Shown one piece after another: positions 1 to 7,755 of a DNA stretch of 35,522 bases (its first letter is position 1; every line of letters begins with the position of its first letter). The notes beneath the pieces are model-generated. The model was not told the DNA's origin. It was given only the letters and a program-made list of their open reading frames with translations, and ran no database searches. Both the position numbers and the translations under genes were made by a program. The stretch is from Sphingobacterium sp. (GTDB lineage Bacteria > Bacteroidota > Bacteroidia > Sphingobacteriales > Sphingobacteriaceae): the NCBI GenBank assembly GCA_029239355.1, contig JAQZAZ010000042.1, positions 1 to 35,522 on the forward strand. The letters are read 5' to 3'.

Positions 1-82
1 CTTCAACGAAAACTTTTTCACCGTTTTCTACTGTGTGAAGTCTGTACGTCAATGCTACGACGTCGTTTGCTTTTATAGCCAT
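1..82 (-). CDS. Partial SlyD-like FKBP-type peptidyl-prolyl isomerase (N-terminus only)
   Basis: An ATG at 82-80 on the minus strand opens a frame that runs off the left edge. It reads as 27 residues beginning MAIKANDVVALTYRLHTVEN and ending in KVFVE. This matches the start of SlyD-type FKBP isomerases (a short basic beginning, then V-V-x-L-x-Y-x-L and an acidic strand), enzymes that catalyse cis-trans isomerisation at proline and act as chaperones. Only the first beta strands are visible, so the IF domain and any metal-binding tail cannot be judged. It lies 37 bp after the stop of the DUF255 gene on the same strand, with a small hairpin between, so read-through is possible. The family call is inference from a short stretch. 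Confidence 0.6.
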   Translation of the reverse strand, partial: MAIKANDVVALTYRLHTVENGEKVFVE

Positions 83-97
83 CTGATTTTGATTTTT

Positions 98-114
98 GGT
101 AGCCTTAGGCTACC
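98..114 (-). terminator. Small perfect hairpin between the DUF255 gene and the SlyD-like gene
   Basis: GGTAGCC and GGCTACC form a perfect 7-bp stem around a 3-nt TTA loop. On the minus strand it follows the DUF255 stop codon but is followed by an A-rich stretch rather than a T-run, so it is at best a weak terminator or a processing or attenuation hairpin in a shared transcript. Confidence 0.4.
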
Positions 115-119
115 GTTTA

Positions 120-2120
120 TTAAATATAATTTATTAACGCTGTTATGGAATCTTGTGGAAGACTGCATGTCTTATTTTTACAAAGATATGCTTTTGTTTT
201 CTTTCCGATTCTATTCTCAAGGAGAGGAAGACTTTCTTCCGTGCCGCCGAGTACAATTTTATTTGGGATATAATGTTGATCCAATTCCTCACGAAAAGCT
301 GCTGCATCCTCGCCGGTAAGAGCAATTTCATTGATCCCATATATTTCTTCTAGCAATAATATTGCCCAATTTGAATAGGCAGATCCGTAAGTTTTGATTT
401 GAGGAAATATGTTGGCCAGTAATTGATCAGCGATGGCAGTATAATTATCATTGTCAAAAAGTAAACCCAGGCGCTTCAACTGACGTACAATAGTAGAGGA
501 AGAGGAGGGAATTACATTGTCCATGACTTCACTTTTTCGAGCAATTAGTTCCTCTGCTTCTGATGAAGTATAGTAAAATGTTTTTTGCCCCGGATCGTAA
601 AATAATGCGATAGCATTGTCAGTCAGCTGCCGTGCGATGGTCAACCATTTTTGATCAAATGTGGCTTCATATAAAGCTATAAAGGCTTCTATGGTGAAAG
701 CGTAATCATCCAGAAAACCCGATATTGCACGGTTTGCATCTCGTGGTTGGTGTAATAAATAATTGTTATCCTGAATAAGTTGTTTACAAATGAATGTTGC
801 AGTGTTCAGTGCGAGATCCAAGAAATGCGTATTGCCAAGACTTCGGTACGCGTCTATCAATCCTTTTAATAAGAGGGCGTTCCATGTTGTCAATTGCTTA
901 TGATCAAGTCCGGGACGAACACGTTGTTCCCGATAATCGTATAGTTTTCTCTTCGAAATTTTTAAAAACTCTGCCCATTCGTCAGCTGACATATTGACTT
1001 CCGTAGCAAGTTGGTCTGCATTAATGGCGCAAATAGGAACGTTTGTATGCTCTTCTTCCCAGTTTCCTACTTCGGTAATATTAAAATATCGGTGGAATAA
1101 TTGCGCATCTTTGCCCAGAACTTCATCAAATTCAGCTTTCGAAAAAGAGTAGTATTTGCCTTCGACACCTTCACTATCGGCATCCAAAGCACTATAGAAG
1201 CCGTGATTAGGGGCCAGCATCTCACACTCGGCCCAAGCAATCGTTTCTTCAATAATTCTTTTATAGAATGGATCTTTATTTTGTTGATAAGCTTCGGCGT
1301 AAAGTGAAAGCAGCTGGCCGTTGTCGTAAAGCATTTTCTCAAAATGGGGGATATGCCAGTAATGATCTACGGAATATCGGGCAAAACCACCTCCAATCTG
1401 GTCATAGATTCCTCCTGAGCCAATTTTTTTCAGGGTGAAATGGACATGGTCTAACACCGTTTTGTTTCCCGAAAGAACAGCATATTTTAAAAAGAATGAC
1501 CAGTTGTTGGGCAGTGGAAATTTAGGTGCTCTTTTGTAGCCACCTTCTTTCTGGTCGAATGTTTCGATCCATGGTAAAACAATGGCTTCAAGATCCTCGT
1601 ATGTGTATTGTTCAGGAACGGGTAGGATAGGAAATTTTTCCGCTCGCTGAATACCATTCGTCAATTTATTGGCATAATCCAATGCGACTTCGGGTTTTTC
1701 TTCCCACATCTGTGCGATCTGTAACAGGATGTTCTGCCAGTCATGAGGTTTGAAATAAGTGCCGCCATAAATTGGACGACCATCAGGTAGGCAAATGCAA
1801 TTCAAAGGCCATCCACCAGCATTGGTCATTAGCTGGACAGCAAGCATATAAACTTGATCAACATCGGGGCGTTCTTCGCGGTCAATTTTGATGGGCACGA
1901 AAAACTTATTCATGGTCTGTGCAATCGCTGTATTTTCAAAGCTTTCCCGTTCCATCACATGACACCAATGGCAGGCCGAATAGCCGATGCTCACAATGAT
2001 AAGCTTATTTTCGTCCTTCGCCTTTTTTAAGGCTTCCGCTCCCCAGGGCATCCAATCCACGGGATTGTTCGCATGCTGTTTCAGGTAAGGGGAATTTTCA
2101 AACTGCAGTTGATTCGCCAT
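120..2120 (-). CDS. DUF255 thioredoxin-domain protein (YyaL/SSP411 family)
   Basis: A 666-residue protein of the YyaL family (mammalian homologue SPATA20/SSP411), the usual length. Residues 1-160 form the DUF255 thioredoxin-like domain, with the family hallmark opening [14 protein letters not shown] and the CHWCHVME motif, whose C50 and C53 occupy the redox CxxC position. GGWPLN and GGTYF follow. The rest resembles an (alpha/alpha)6 barrel like those of sugar epimerases, with [23 protein letters not shown] and HFEKMLYDN conserved. No signal peptide is visible, so it should be cytoplasmic. Biochemical function is unknown; a redox or carbohydrate role is only inferred. The start at 2120 is immediately before the conserved N-terminus. 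The gene begins only 14 nt after the T-run of the preceding terminator, so its promoter must lie in or before that terminator, or it depends on read-through. Confidence 0.9.
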   Translation of the reverse strand: MANQLQFENSPYLKQHANNPVDWMPWGAEALKKAKDENKLIIVSIGYSACHWCHVMERESFENTAIAQTMNKFFVPIKIDREERPDVDQVYMLAVQLMTNAGGWPLNCICLPDGRPIYGGTYFKPHDWQNILLQIAQMWEEKPEVALDYANKLTNGIQRAEKFPILPVPEQYTYEDLEAIVLPWIETFDQKEGGYKRAPKFPLPNNWSFFLKYAVLSGNKTVLDHVHFTLKKIGSGGIYDQIGGGFARYSVDHYWHIPHFEKMLYDNGQLLSLYAEAYQQNKDPFYKRIIEETIAWAECEMLAPNHGFYSALDADSEGVEGKYYSFSKAEFDEVLGKDAQLFHRYFNITEVGNWEEEHTNVPICAINADQLATEVNMSADEWAEFLKISKRKLYDYREQRVRPGLDHKQLTTWNALLLKGLIDAYRSLGNTHFLDLALNTATFICKQLIQDNNYLLHQPRDANRAISGFLDDYAFTIEAFIALYEATFDQKWLTIARQLTDNAIALFYDPGQKTFYYTSSEAEELIARKSEVMDNVIPSSSSTIVRQLKRLGLLFDNDNYTAIADQLLANIFPQIKTYGSAYSNWAILLLEEIYGINEIALTGEDAAAFREELDQHYIPNKIVLGGTEESLPLLENRIGKKTKAYLCKNKTCSLPQDSITALINYI

Positions 2121-2134
2121 AAGACGAAGGTAGG

Positions 2135-2159
2135 AAAAAAGCCTCCAGAATAGAGGCTT
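2135..2159 (-). terminator. Intrinsic terminator after the cytolysin-like lipoprotein gene
   Basis: On the minus strand AAGCCTC (complement of 2153-2159) pairs with GAGGCTT (2139-2145) in a perfect 7-bp stem with a 7-nt loop, followed by six T (2135-2140). It sits 23 bp after the stop of the lipoprotein gene. Confidence 0.8.
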
Positions 2160-2182
2160 AAATGTATTTTTAGTATTCGGGT

Positions 2183-3673
2183 CTATTTATATATAACAGG
2201 TCCAACGATGTATGCATTTAAATTTGACACTCGTTTTATAGCTCTATCGTTAAATCGATATAGATTAAAGATAGGTAATGAGTTGATATGTCTCACGTAA
2301 TTGCCTTCCCTAAAGAAAACCCTTCCATCTGGAAGTTGAATTAGTCCGTTGTCTATTAGCAATGGATTCCCTACGTCTATGTCATTGATTTGCTGTTGGG
2401 TTACTCCTCTTGACATTCCTCTTGCGCCAACAAACAAGCCATCTAAAGTTGCATCCTTATCAATATGCCTAAGTTTGCCTTCAAACATAAACATATAGAA
2501 CCCATTAGAGGTATTTTTTATAAAATCTCCATTTTTTAACCCAAGACTGTTTTTACATTCTTTTGTGTAATAGTCTCCGTTAAAAACGGTTCTATAAATT
2601 TGGTGATTATTGGCATTTCGCAATGTATAAGCAATTATTGCCCCTCTAGAATTTACGGTCATATTCGAGCTATTTTTGACATAGTCTAAAAATGCATTAC
2701 CACCTTCGATTGTTTTTGCAGCTTCCGTAGAAGAGCCTCCAATAATAGATCCAGTTACCTTCATTTCATTAAGGATATCTTTCTGGTCGTTTGTCAGCGT
2801 AACTGATGAGCCTATTTTCCAGAAGTTCAATGTGGAATTTAAAAATTGGGACACCCTAGTCGAATCGTAAGAACTCTCAAATAACATAAACGCACTACGC
2901 CCATAATCAATACTTGAGATATAAACTGGAGATATATTGGATGGGTATTGCGCGGGTTTGTTAAATAAGTTTCCGTCTGTAGGAATGTCAATGTCTGCAG
3001 AAAAGAATTTCTGAAATATCTTAACGATGAAATAATTCTTTTCAGTCATTTTATTCTCATTTAAATTAGCAGTGATACTCGCCCAATGACCAATATTCAG
3101 ATTTGTTTGTAACGAGCTTTCTAATTCACTTTTAGACCTTACTTTTTTTATTTCATAAGTTAGATTTGCGGGTTGTTCTCCAACAATCGGTGAATTTGTA
3201 ATATCTAACATTGCGACTCTGAAATCGGATAAGGCTGGAATAATAGTTTTTTTGATATTGGATGAATTTATTCCTTGAATTGATGCACTAAATGTTATAG
3301 ACTTTCTAGTATAACTAGCATCCATAAATATTGGCGAATATGTGCCTAGTTGTATTGAGTTTCCATCCAGCAAAGATCCTAAATATAAAATGTTTGCTGT
3401 GGGGTCAATTACATTTAATTTGTCGAAAGTTGAACTTTGCTGATGAAGAACTAAGTTACAGCCACTGCTAGAAGTAGTTGCTAATGTCGATTGTGCTTTT
3501 GCAGCTATTCTTTGCGAAGAGGGGGATTTGAGATCTTTGAATTGATTGTTTTCATTCGTGATCAATGATTTTAATTCATTTTTTAACAAATTACTGTTAC
3601 TTTCTTTTAAATCTTTTTGGCAACCGGAAAATAGGATTGAAATAGCTAATAGTATTAATAATTGTTTTTTCAT
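2183..3673 (-). CDS. Cholesterol-dependent-cytolysin-like (CDCL) lipoprotein with non-canonical C-terminal domain
   Basis: A 496-residue predicted lipoprotein. Residues 1-17 are a lipoprotein signal peptide ending LFSG before Cys18, followed by a charged QKDLKE stretch of the kind that directs Bacteroidota lipoproteins to the cell surface. Residues about 75-373 align by eye with the core of thiol-activated, cholesterol-dependent cytolysins: [18 protein letters not shown] at 250-267 matches the pneumolysin segment VYISSVAYGRQVYLKLET, and [18 protein letters not shown] followed by IIAYTLR matches KAVILGGDPSSGARVV and PISYTTS. The membrane-binding Ig-like domain 4 with its tryptophan-rich undecapeptide is absent. 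Instead, residues 374-496 carry two G-x-F-x-[KR]...RHI units (381-404 and 447-463). By analogy it is a pore-forming-fold protein, perhaps surface-anchored; target and lytic activity are unknown. The gene is more A+T-rich than its neighbours and monocistronic, with its own terminator, which suggests horizontal transfer. Confidence 0.8.
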   Translation of the reverse strand: MKKQLLILLAISILFSGCQKDLKESNSNLLKNELKSLITNENNQFKDLKSPSSQRIAAKAQSTLATTSSSGCNLVLHQQSSTFDKLNVIDPTANILYLGSLLDGNSIQLGTYSPIFMDASYTRKSITFSASIQGINSSNIKKTIIPALSDFRVAMLDITNSPIVGEQPANLTYEIKKVRSKSELESSLQTNLNIGHWASITANLNENKMTEKNYFIVKIFQKFFSADIDIPTDGNLFNKPAQYPSNISPVYISSIDYGRSAFMLFESSYDSTRVSQFLNSTLNFWKIGSSVTLTNDQKDILNEMKVTGSIIGGSSTEAAKTIEGGNAFLDYVKNSSNMTVNSRGAIIAYTLRNANNHQIYRTVFNGDYYTKECKNSLGLKNGDFIKNTSNGFYMFMFEGKLRHIDKDATLDGLFVGARGMSRGVTQQQINDIDVGNPLLIDNGLIQLPDGRVFFREGNYVRHINSLPIFNLYRFNDRAIKRVSNLNAYIVGPVIYK

Positions 3674-4195
3674 TACGTCATTTATTTATGCTGTAAAGAT
3701 ATAATAATTTCTTGTGTTGATATAATATTTACTCGCAATAGTTTATAATTATTTGATTATATTCTGATTAAATTATCTATTTTTTATTAAAATGATATTT
3801 TTCATAAGATATTGAACTGGCATAGAAAATAGTAATACATTAAATGAATATTTTTGTTTATAGACAAAATTTATGTGTTAAATTAATAAGGATAAGCTAG
3901 ATTTTAAGGAGTATTTAATATTAAAAAGTATTGAAAGCAAATAAAGTTTTGAATAGTAAATTTGATAAGGTAAACAATTGCTATCGCAAATGATTGAGGA
4001 TCTCCATAAAGGCGGTTAGGAATCACATCACTTTAAACTATGAAAGAATTCGACTAACATTGCTCAAGCAAAAAACACATTTAATTATTCCCGATTAGCT
4101 TTTTTTCTTTTGCATAAGAAATAGTTGTCGCTATGTAAAGATAGGAGTATCAGCGTAATGACACTCCTTGTATTTACTAATTCCTTGAACGAAAT
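3674..4195. other. Gene-free A+T-rich intergenic stretch with a possible weak promoter
   Basis: About 520 bp, very A+T-rich, with stops in all frames and no RNA gene that I can recognise. On the minus strand TATCTTTAC at 3701-3693, 20 bp before the lipoprotein start, is one mismatch from the Bacteroidota -7 element TAnnTTTG, but there is no well-spaced TTG at -33. A short perfect palindrome TTGCTCAAGCAA lies at about 4059-4070. The hairpin following sixA is listed separately. Confidence 0.5.
4143..4168 (-). terminator. Terminator-like hairpin downstream of sixA
   Basis: As minus-strand RNA, AGGAGUGUCA pairs with UGAUACUCCU over 10 bp (one G-U) around a 6-nt loop. The stem is strong but is followed by AUCUUUACAU rather than a clean U-run. 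It lies 28 bp after the sixA stop, so transcript end or 3' stabilisation is likely. Confidence 0.55.
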
Positions 4196-4687
4196 TTAAT
4201 CCACGATCTGTACAAGATCAGCGCAATTACCGCTGAGCATTTGAAAGGTAAATCCCGCATCGAGCTTAATCTCTGCAAATGATGAGGTGCGAAGGTATGC
4301 AGACTTTCTGGTCAGGTATTCTACCAAGTCCGTCAATGTTGGGTTGTGCCCAAAAAGTAGGACATGATCGATATGATCTGGGATGGTGTTGATGACTGAA
4401 AGCAATTGCTTGTAGGTGCACTCATAAATGGACTCTTCCATCTGAATATCAAATGACGGAGCGCCCATAACTTCCAAAAAGACTCGGGCGGTTTGTAGAG
4501 CTCTATTGGCGGGAGAACTGATAACTATGCTATTTTCATTAAGTGTTAGTTTGCCTGCGAGCTTTTGTGCAACTTGTTTCGCATGTTGTATTCCCTCGGA
4601 GGTCAATGCGCGATCAAAGTCATTTATTCCAGGAATGGTTTCGGCTTTGGCGTGCCGGATGATATAAAGTTTTTTACTGTTGTCCAT
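4196..4687 (-). CDS. sixA: SixA-type histidine phosphatase
   Basis: A 163-residue cytoplasmic protein of the phosphoglycerate-mutase-like histidine phosphatase superfamily, the short SixA branch (usual length about 160). The RHG-equivalent catalytic motif is LYIIRHAKAE, with R11 and the nucleophile H12. SSPANRALQTA (57-67) supplies the phosphate-binding arginine, and LFGHNPTLTDL gives the second histidine, H114. SixA of E. coli dephosphorylates phosphohistidine on phosphotransfer proteins; in Bacteroidota the substrate is not established, so the function is by family only. It is transcribed alone, divergently from the glycosyltransferase at 4880 across a 192-bp intergenic region. The start is the only ATG just before the conserved strand. 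Confidence 0.85.
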   Translation of the reverse strand: MDNSKKLYIIRHAKAETIPGINDFDRALTSEGIQHAKQVAQKLAGKLTLNENSIVISSPANRALQTARVFLEVMGAPSFDIQMEESIYECTYKQLLSVINTIPDHIDHVLLFGHNPTLTDLVEYLTRKSAYLRTSSFAEIKLDAGFTFQMLSGNCADLVQIVD

Positions 4688-4821
4688 AAATACAAAATTT
4701 TTGATTCCTTAATATTTAACGTCCTATGTGTGTATTTCATTGTGTAAAGTCAATTGGACTTACTATGATATAATAAATATATAATACAAATTATTTTAGA
4801 TGTGGTTTTGATAGAATTTAT

Positions 4822-4829
4822 TAGTTTTG
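4822..4829 (+). promoter_or_regulatory. Putative -7 promoter element for the first glycosyltransferase
   Basis: TAGTTTTG fits TAnnTTTG, the -7 element read by Bacteroidota primary sigma factor. It would start transcription about 45 nt before the ATG at 4880. A TTG exists at 4808-4810, but it is too close to serve as a standard -33, so the call rests on the -7 box alone. Confidence 0.45.
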
Positions 4830-4879
4830 GAGAGTCAGGTAAACTAGCTTAATACTTGCTATAATTAAAAATTAATTAG

Positions 4880-5662
4880 ATGGATAAATATAAACTTTCC
4901 GTTATTACTGTTAATTTAAATAATGGGGAAGGACTTTTGTCAACAGTACAATCAATTAGTACACAAACTTTTTCTGATATTGAATATATTGTTATTGACG
5001 GAGGATCAACCGATAATAGTTTAGAAATAATTGAAAAAGAATCATGCATAAATCATTGGGTTTCGGAAAAAGATGAAGGGATTTATGATGCAATGAATAA
5101 GGGGATAAGATTTGCCTCTGGTGAGTATGTTTTGTTTTTGAATAGTGGAGATCGTCTTCATGAAAGTACAACTATTGAAAAAGTTATTCCTTTCTTAAAT
5201 GATTCTGAAATTATTTATGGGGATTTATTTTTTGCAGATAAGGTGAAGCCTTACGTCTATAATTATCCAGATGTTCTATCTTTTTCGTTTTTATTTAATG
5301 CGTCCTTGGCTCATCCTGCGACATTTATAAAGAAAAATTTATTTGAACGCTTCGGTTTATACGACACGACTTTTAGAATAGTAGCAGACTGGGCATTTTT
5401 CACTAAAGTAATCGCTAAGGAGAATGTCGCGACAAAACATATTGAACAAATCATTTCTGATTTTGATACTGAAGGGATAAGCTCAAAAAATGAGAATATA
5501 TCTCAAATTATGGAGGAAAGAGAACGTTTTTTAACAAAAGAATTTGCTCTGTTTTATCAAGACTATGTAAAACATGTTGATGTATTAAATATCTTGCAGA
5601 GAATCCGGTCCTCTAAAGGATATCGGCTATTAAGAAAACTTGGTGTTAAAAAATTTCAATAA
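4880..5662 (+). CDS. WcaE-like family 2 glycosyltransferase
   Basis: A 260-residue GT-A-fold glycosyltransferase (GT2). The nucleotide-sugar-binding start is KLSVITVNLNN, then VIDGGSTDNS (38-47), then DEGIYDAMNKG (65-75), which is the signature of the colanic-acid WcaE branch. The usual DxD is replaced by LNSGD at 87-91, as in that branch. No transmembrane segments are visible, and the basic C-terminus may sit on the inner membrane. It should transfer a sugar from a nucleotide donor onto a surface-polysaccharide intermediate; donor and acceptor cannot be read from sequence. It is A+T-rich, stands first of two plus-strand glycosyltransferases, and the next gene starts 96 bp later after two small inverted repeats, so the pair may be one unit. 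Confidence 0.85.
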   Translation: MDKYKLSVITVNLNNGEGLLSTVQSISTQTFSDIEYIVIDGGSTDNSLEIIEKESCINHWVSEKDEGIYDAMNKGIRFASGEYVLFLNSGDRLHESTTIEKVIPFLNDSEIIYGDLFFADKVKPYVYNYPDVLSFSFLFNASLAHPATFIKKNLFERFGLYDTTFRIVADWAFFTKVIAKENVATKHIEQIISDFDTEGISSKNENISQIMEERERFLTKEFALFYQDYVKHVDVLNILQRIRSSKGYRLLRKLGVKKFQ

Positions 5663-5673
5663 TGTACAGATCC

Positions 5674-5733
5674 TTAGTTCGAATGCACATATTTTATGCT
5701 GAACTAATAACGATTCACTATCCTTATTAAGGA
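5674..5733 (+). repeat. Two small inverted repeats between the GT2 genes
   Basis: TTAGTTC (5674-5680) and GAACTAA (5701-5707) form a 7-bp stem with a 20-nt loop. Directly after, TCCTTA-T-TAAGGA (5721-5733) is a perfect palindrome. Neither is followed by a T-run, so they look like mRNA structures between cistrons rather than terminators. Confidence 0.4.
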
Positions 5734-5758
5734 CAAAATAGTAATTTTAACTTGTTAT

Positions 5759-6625
5759 ATGTTTAAAGATCTTAAAAAACCATTAGTGACAATAGTAATT
5801 CCGTGTTATAACAGTGAACGAACCATTGTTGATGCAGTAACATCGGCTTTATCCCAAGATTATGCTAAAATAGAGGTAATTGTTGTAGATGATGGTTCCA
5901 CAGATAATTCTGGACAACTTATTAAAAACATAATGAATGATGACCCTAGATTATCATATTGTTATCAGGAAAATAAAGGAGTTTCTGCTGCTAGAAATCG
6001 AGGCCTAAACTTAGCCAAAGGGCGTTATATTTCTTTTTTGGACGGAGATGATAAGTTGAAGAGCAGCTATATAAGTTTGGGCCTGGAGGTTTTTGAATCG
6101 AATCCTACTTTAACTTTAGTCTATAGTAATATGGAACTATTTGAAAGAGAAAAAGGCCTCTATCCTTTGCCAAAGTTTAATGTAGGGCATTTTTTACGCA
6201 GCAATTGTATCCCTATTTTTGCTTTGGTACGCACTGAGCAGCTAAGAACGATAAAAGGATTTGATGAATCAATTTCGCTATGTGAAGATTGGGAATGCTG
6301 GGTACATCTTCTGAAAGTATTTAATACTAATGTGTACCGGATTGAGGAACCTCAGTATTATTATCGAAGAAGATTTACAAATGATTCAAATATGGATCAA
6401 AATATGGGAAATGATGAAAAGCTAAAAGAAATTCTATTATATATCTTTTCGAAACATCAGAAAATATACTTCGACAATGATATGGGATTAAGTAAACTGT
6501 TCCAGATTCAAGATGAGTTTAGAAGATTCAAAATTAAATATTATAATAGATGGTACAAAAGAGTATTCTATAAACTTTTTAAACCTTCTAAACATAGAGA
6601 AATTTATATGAATAGTGAGCGCTAA
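5759..6625 (+). CDS. Family 2 glycosyltransferase
   Basis: A 288-residue GT2 with a classic GT-A core: VTIVIPCYNSE (10-20), VIVVDDGSTDNS (40-51), ENKGVSAARNRGLNLAKGRY (71-90), metal-binding FLDGDD (93-98), and a probable catalytic LCEDWE (174-179). The C-terminal 70 residues are basic and rich in Y, K and R, typical of membrane-surface association. The product should add a hexose or related sugar to a lipid-linked glycan; specificity is not predictable. Its 3' end faces the minus-strand WbsX-like gene across 24 bp with no clear terminator. The ATG at 5759 is used because no upstream in-frame start lies near the conserved strand. Confidence 0.85.
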   Translation: MFKDLKKPLVTIVIPCYNSERTIVDAVTSALSQDYAKIEVIVVDDGSTDNSGQLIKNIMNDDPRLSYCYQENKGVSAARNRGLNLAKGRYISFLDGDDKLKSSYISLGLEVFESNPTLTLVYSNMELFEREKGLYPLPKFNVGHFLRSNCIPIFALVRTEQLRTIKGFDESISLCEDWECWVHLLKVFNTNVYRIEEPQYYYRRRFTNDSNMDQNMGNDEKLKEILLYIFSKHQKIYFDNDMGLSKLFQIQDEFRRFKIKYYNRWYKRVFYKLFKPSKHREIYMNSER

Positions 6626-6649
6626 TCCCACTTGGATTTCAATACATAG

Positions 6650-7747
6650 CTACTTATTTTTTTCGTAATTACGTTTAAAGGACTCCAAATAGGCTGTGCC
6701 GAATGTTAAATCTGGCTCAAGATGATTCCCCTCAGCCCATTCATTCCATGCATTGATAAAGAATATGCTTTCCTCATCTTCAAAATTTTCTTTGGTAAAC
6801 TTTGTCACAAATCTTACCCATTCTCCAAATTTTTCGGGAGTTGAACCATGATAAATTGTGGCGTCCGTTTGGCGCCTAGGGGAATTGTCCCAAGCAGGAC
6901 AAACACTCCTAAATCTCTTATAACTACTTTTTTGTTTTATTATAGAATCATTTACTAAGTTTTCGTAACTAAACACTTTATTTGTAAAATATCCACTTGA
7001 CTTTATGCCAATTTTATGTAATAATTTTTCAAATACGTACTTAGTTTTAAACTTTTTTAAATATTTTTCTTTAGCTAATGTAAAATCTGGAGCAAACTCC
7101 ATTCCAGCATCGAAATTAAAATTTTTTGGATCAATATCCTTTTGGAAATTTTCAACACAGACTAAGAATAGATCGGGAAATCCTGATTTTTTAGCCTCCT
7201 CGCGCCATATATTGACTGCATCAATAATACCTGGGTGCAGATCGACTCGATATATTAATAGAACGGGCTTGTCATTTATCTTAATATATCTATCGTCCTT
7301 AAAAAATTGAATTAGGTATTTAATATGATTTCTATCATCTTGTAAATTATAGTCTTGCTTAATCAGAATATGTGTATCATTTCCATCCCATCTCCTAGTC
7401 CAGTTTTCATTTGCCCAACACAAACAAAAGGGGATATTAATTTTTTTGGAACTCAACATAGTTTCCAAAGGTCTTTCCATTAATAATTTCCCATTAAACC
7501 AATAGTGGTAATAACAAAAACCATAAATTCCATATTTCTTTGCTAATTCAGCTTGGGCTATCATTGATTCCTCTAATCGTAAATCATAAAAGCCAAGATC
7601 GCTTGGAAGCTGAGGTTGATAATGACCCTTAAACTTAGGTTTTGCCTTAGTGACATTTGTCCATTCAGTAAATCCTTTACCCCACCAATTATCATTTTCA
7701 GGAAACGGGTGGAATTGAGGTAGGTGTATTGCAATAGGTTTTACCAT
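6650..7747 (-). CDS. WbsX-type protein with GH99-like domain
   Basis: A 365-residue protein of the WbsX family (PF14307, GH99-like TIM barrel), common in O-antigen and capsule loci. It shows the family opening KPIAIHLPQFHPFPENDNWW, GKGFTEWTNV at 23-32, YGIYGFCYYHYWFNG at 71-85, FCLCWANENWTRRWDG at 106-121, and the terminal INAWNEWAEGNHLEPD at about 331-346. No signal peptide is seen, so it works in the cytoplasm. The family is annotated as glycosyltransferase by context, but the fold is related to glycoside hydrolase family 99 (endo-mannosidases), so transferase or hydrolase chemistry is open. It is last in a minus-strand unit with the GT2-GT4 fusion (8-bp gap) and the GT-B-like gene starting at 10889. 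Confidence 0.85.
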   Translation of the reverse strand: MVKPIAIHLPQFHPFPENDNWWGKGFTEWTNVTKAKPKFKGHYQPQLPSDLGFYDLRLEESMIAQAELAKKYGIYGFCYYHYWFNGKLLMERPLETMLSSKKINIPFCLCWANENWTRRWDGNDTHILIKQDYNLQDDRNHIKYLIQFFKDDRYIKINDKPVLLIYRVDLHPGIIDAVNIWREEAKKSGFPDLFLVCVENFQKDIDPKNFNFDAGMEFAPDFTLAKEKYLKKFKTKYVFEKLLHKIGIKSSGYFTNKVFSYENLVNDSIIKQKSSYKRFRSVCPAWDNSPRRQTDATIYHGSTPEKFGEWVRFVTKFTKENFEDEESIFFINAWNEWAEGNHLEPDLTFGTAYLESFKRNYEKNK

Positions 7748-7755
7748 AATTAAAT

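Noticed and set aside
2183..3673. SusD-like or generic nutrient-binding lipoprotein
   Set aside because: No adjacent SusC gene and no SusD motifs; the YGR and SIIGGSS blocks match cytolysins instead.
3999..4010. GATCTCCATAAA shared with the outer arm of the gltA terminator (25741-25752)
   Set aside because: A single 12-bp match without an inverted partner at the first site; chance is the simplest explanation.
5676..5690. AGTTCGAATGC resembles a tRNA T-loop
   Set aside because: No acceptor stem, anticodon arm or D arm can be drawn around it; it belongs to a small inverted repeat between two glycosyltransferase genes.
6650..7747. Secreted glycoside hydrolase of family 99
   Set aside because: No signal peptide, and the sequence fits the WbsX group found in polysaccharide loci, so it is described as GH99-like only.
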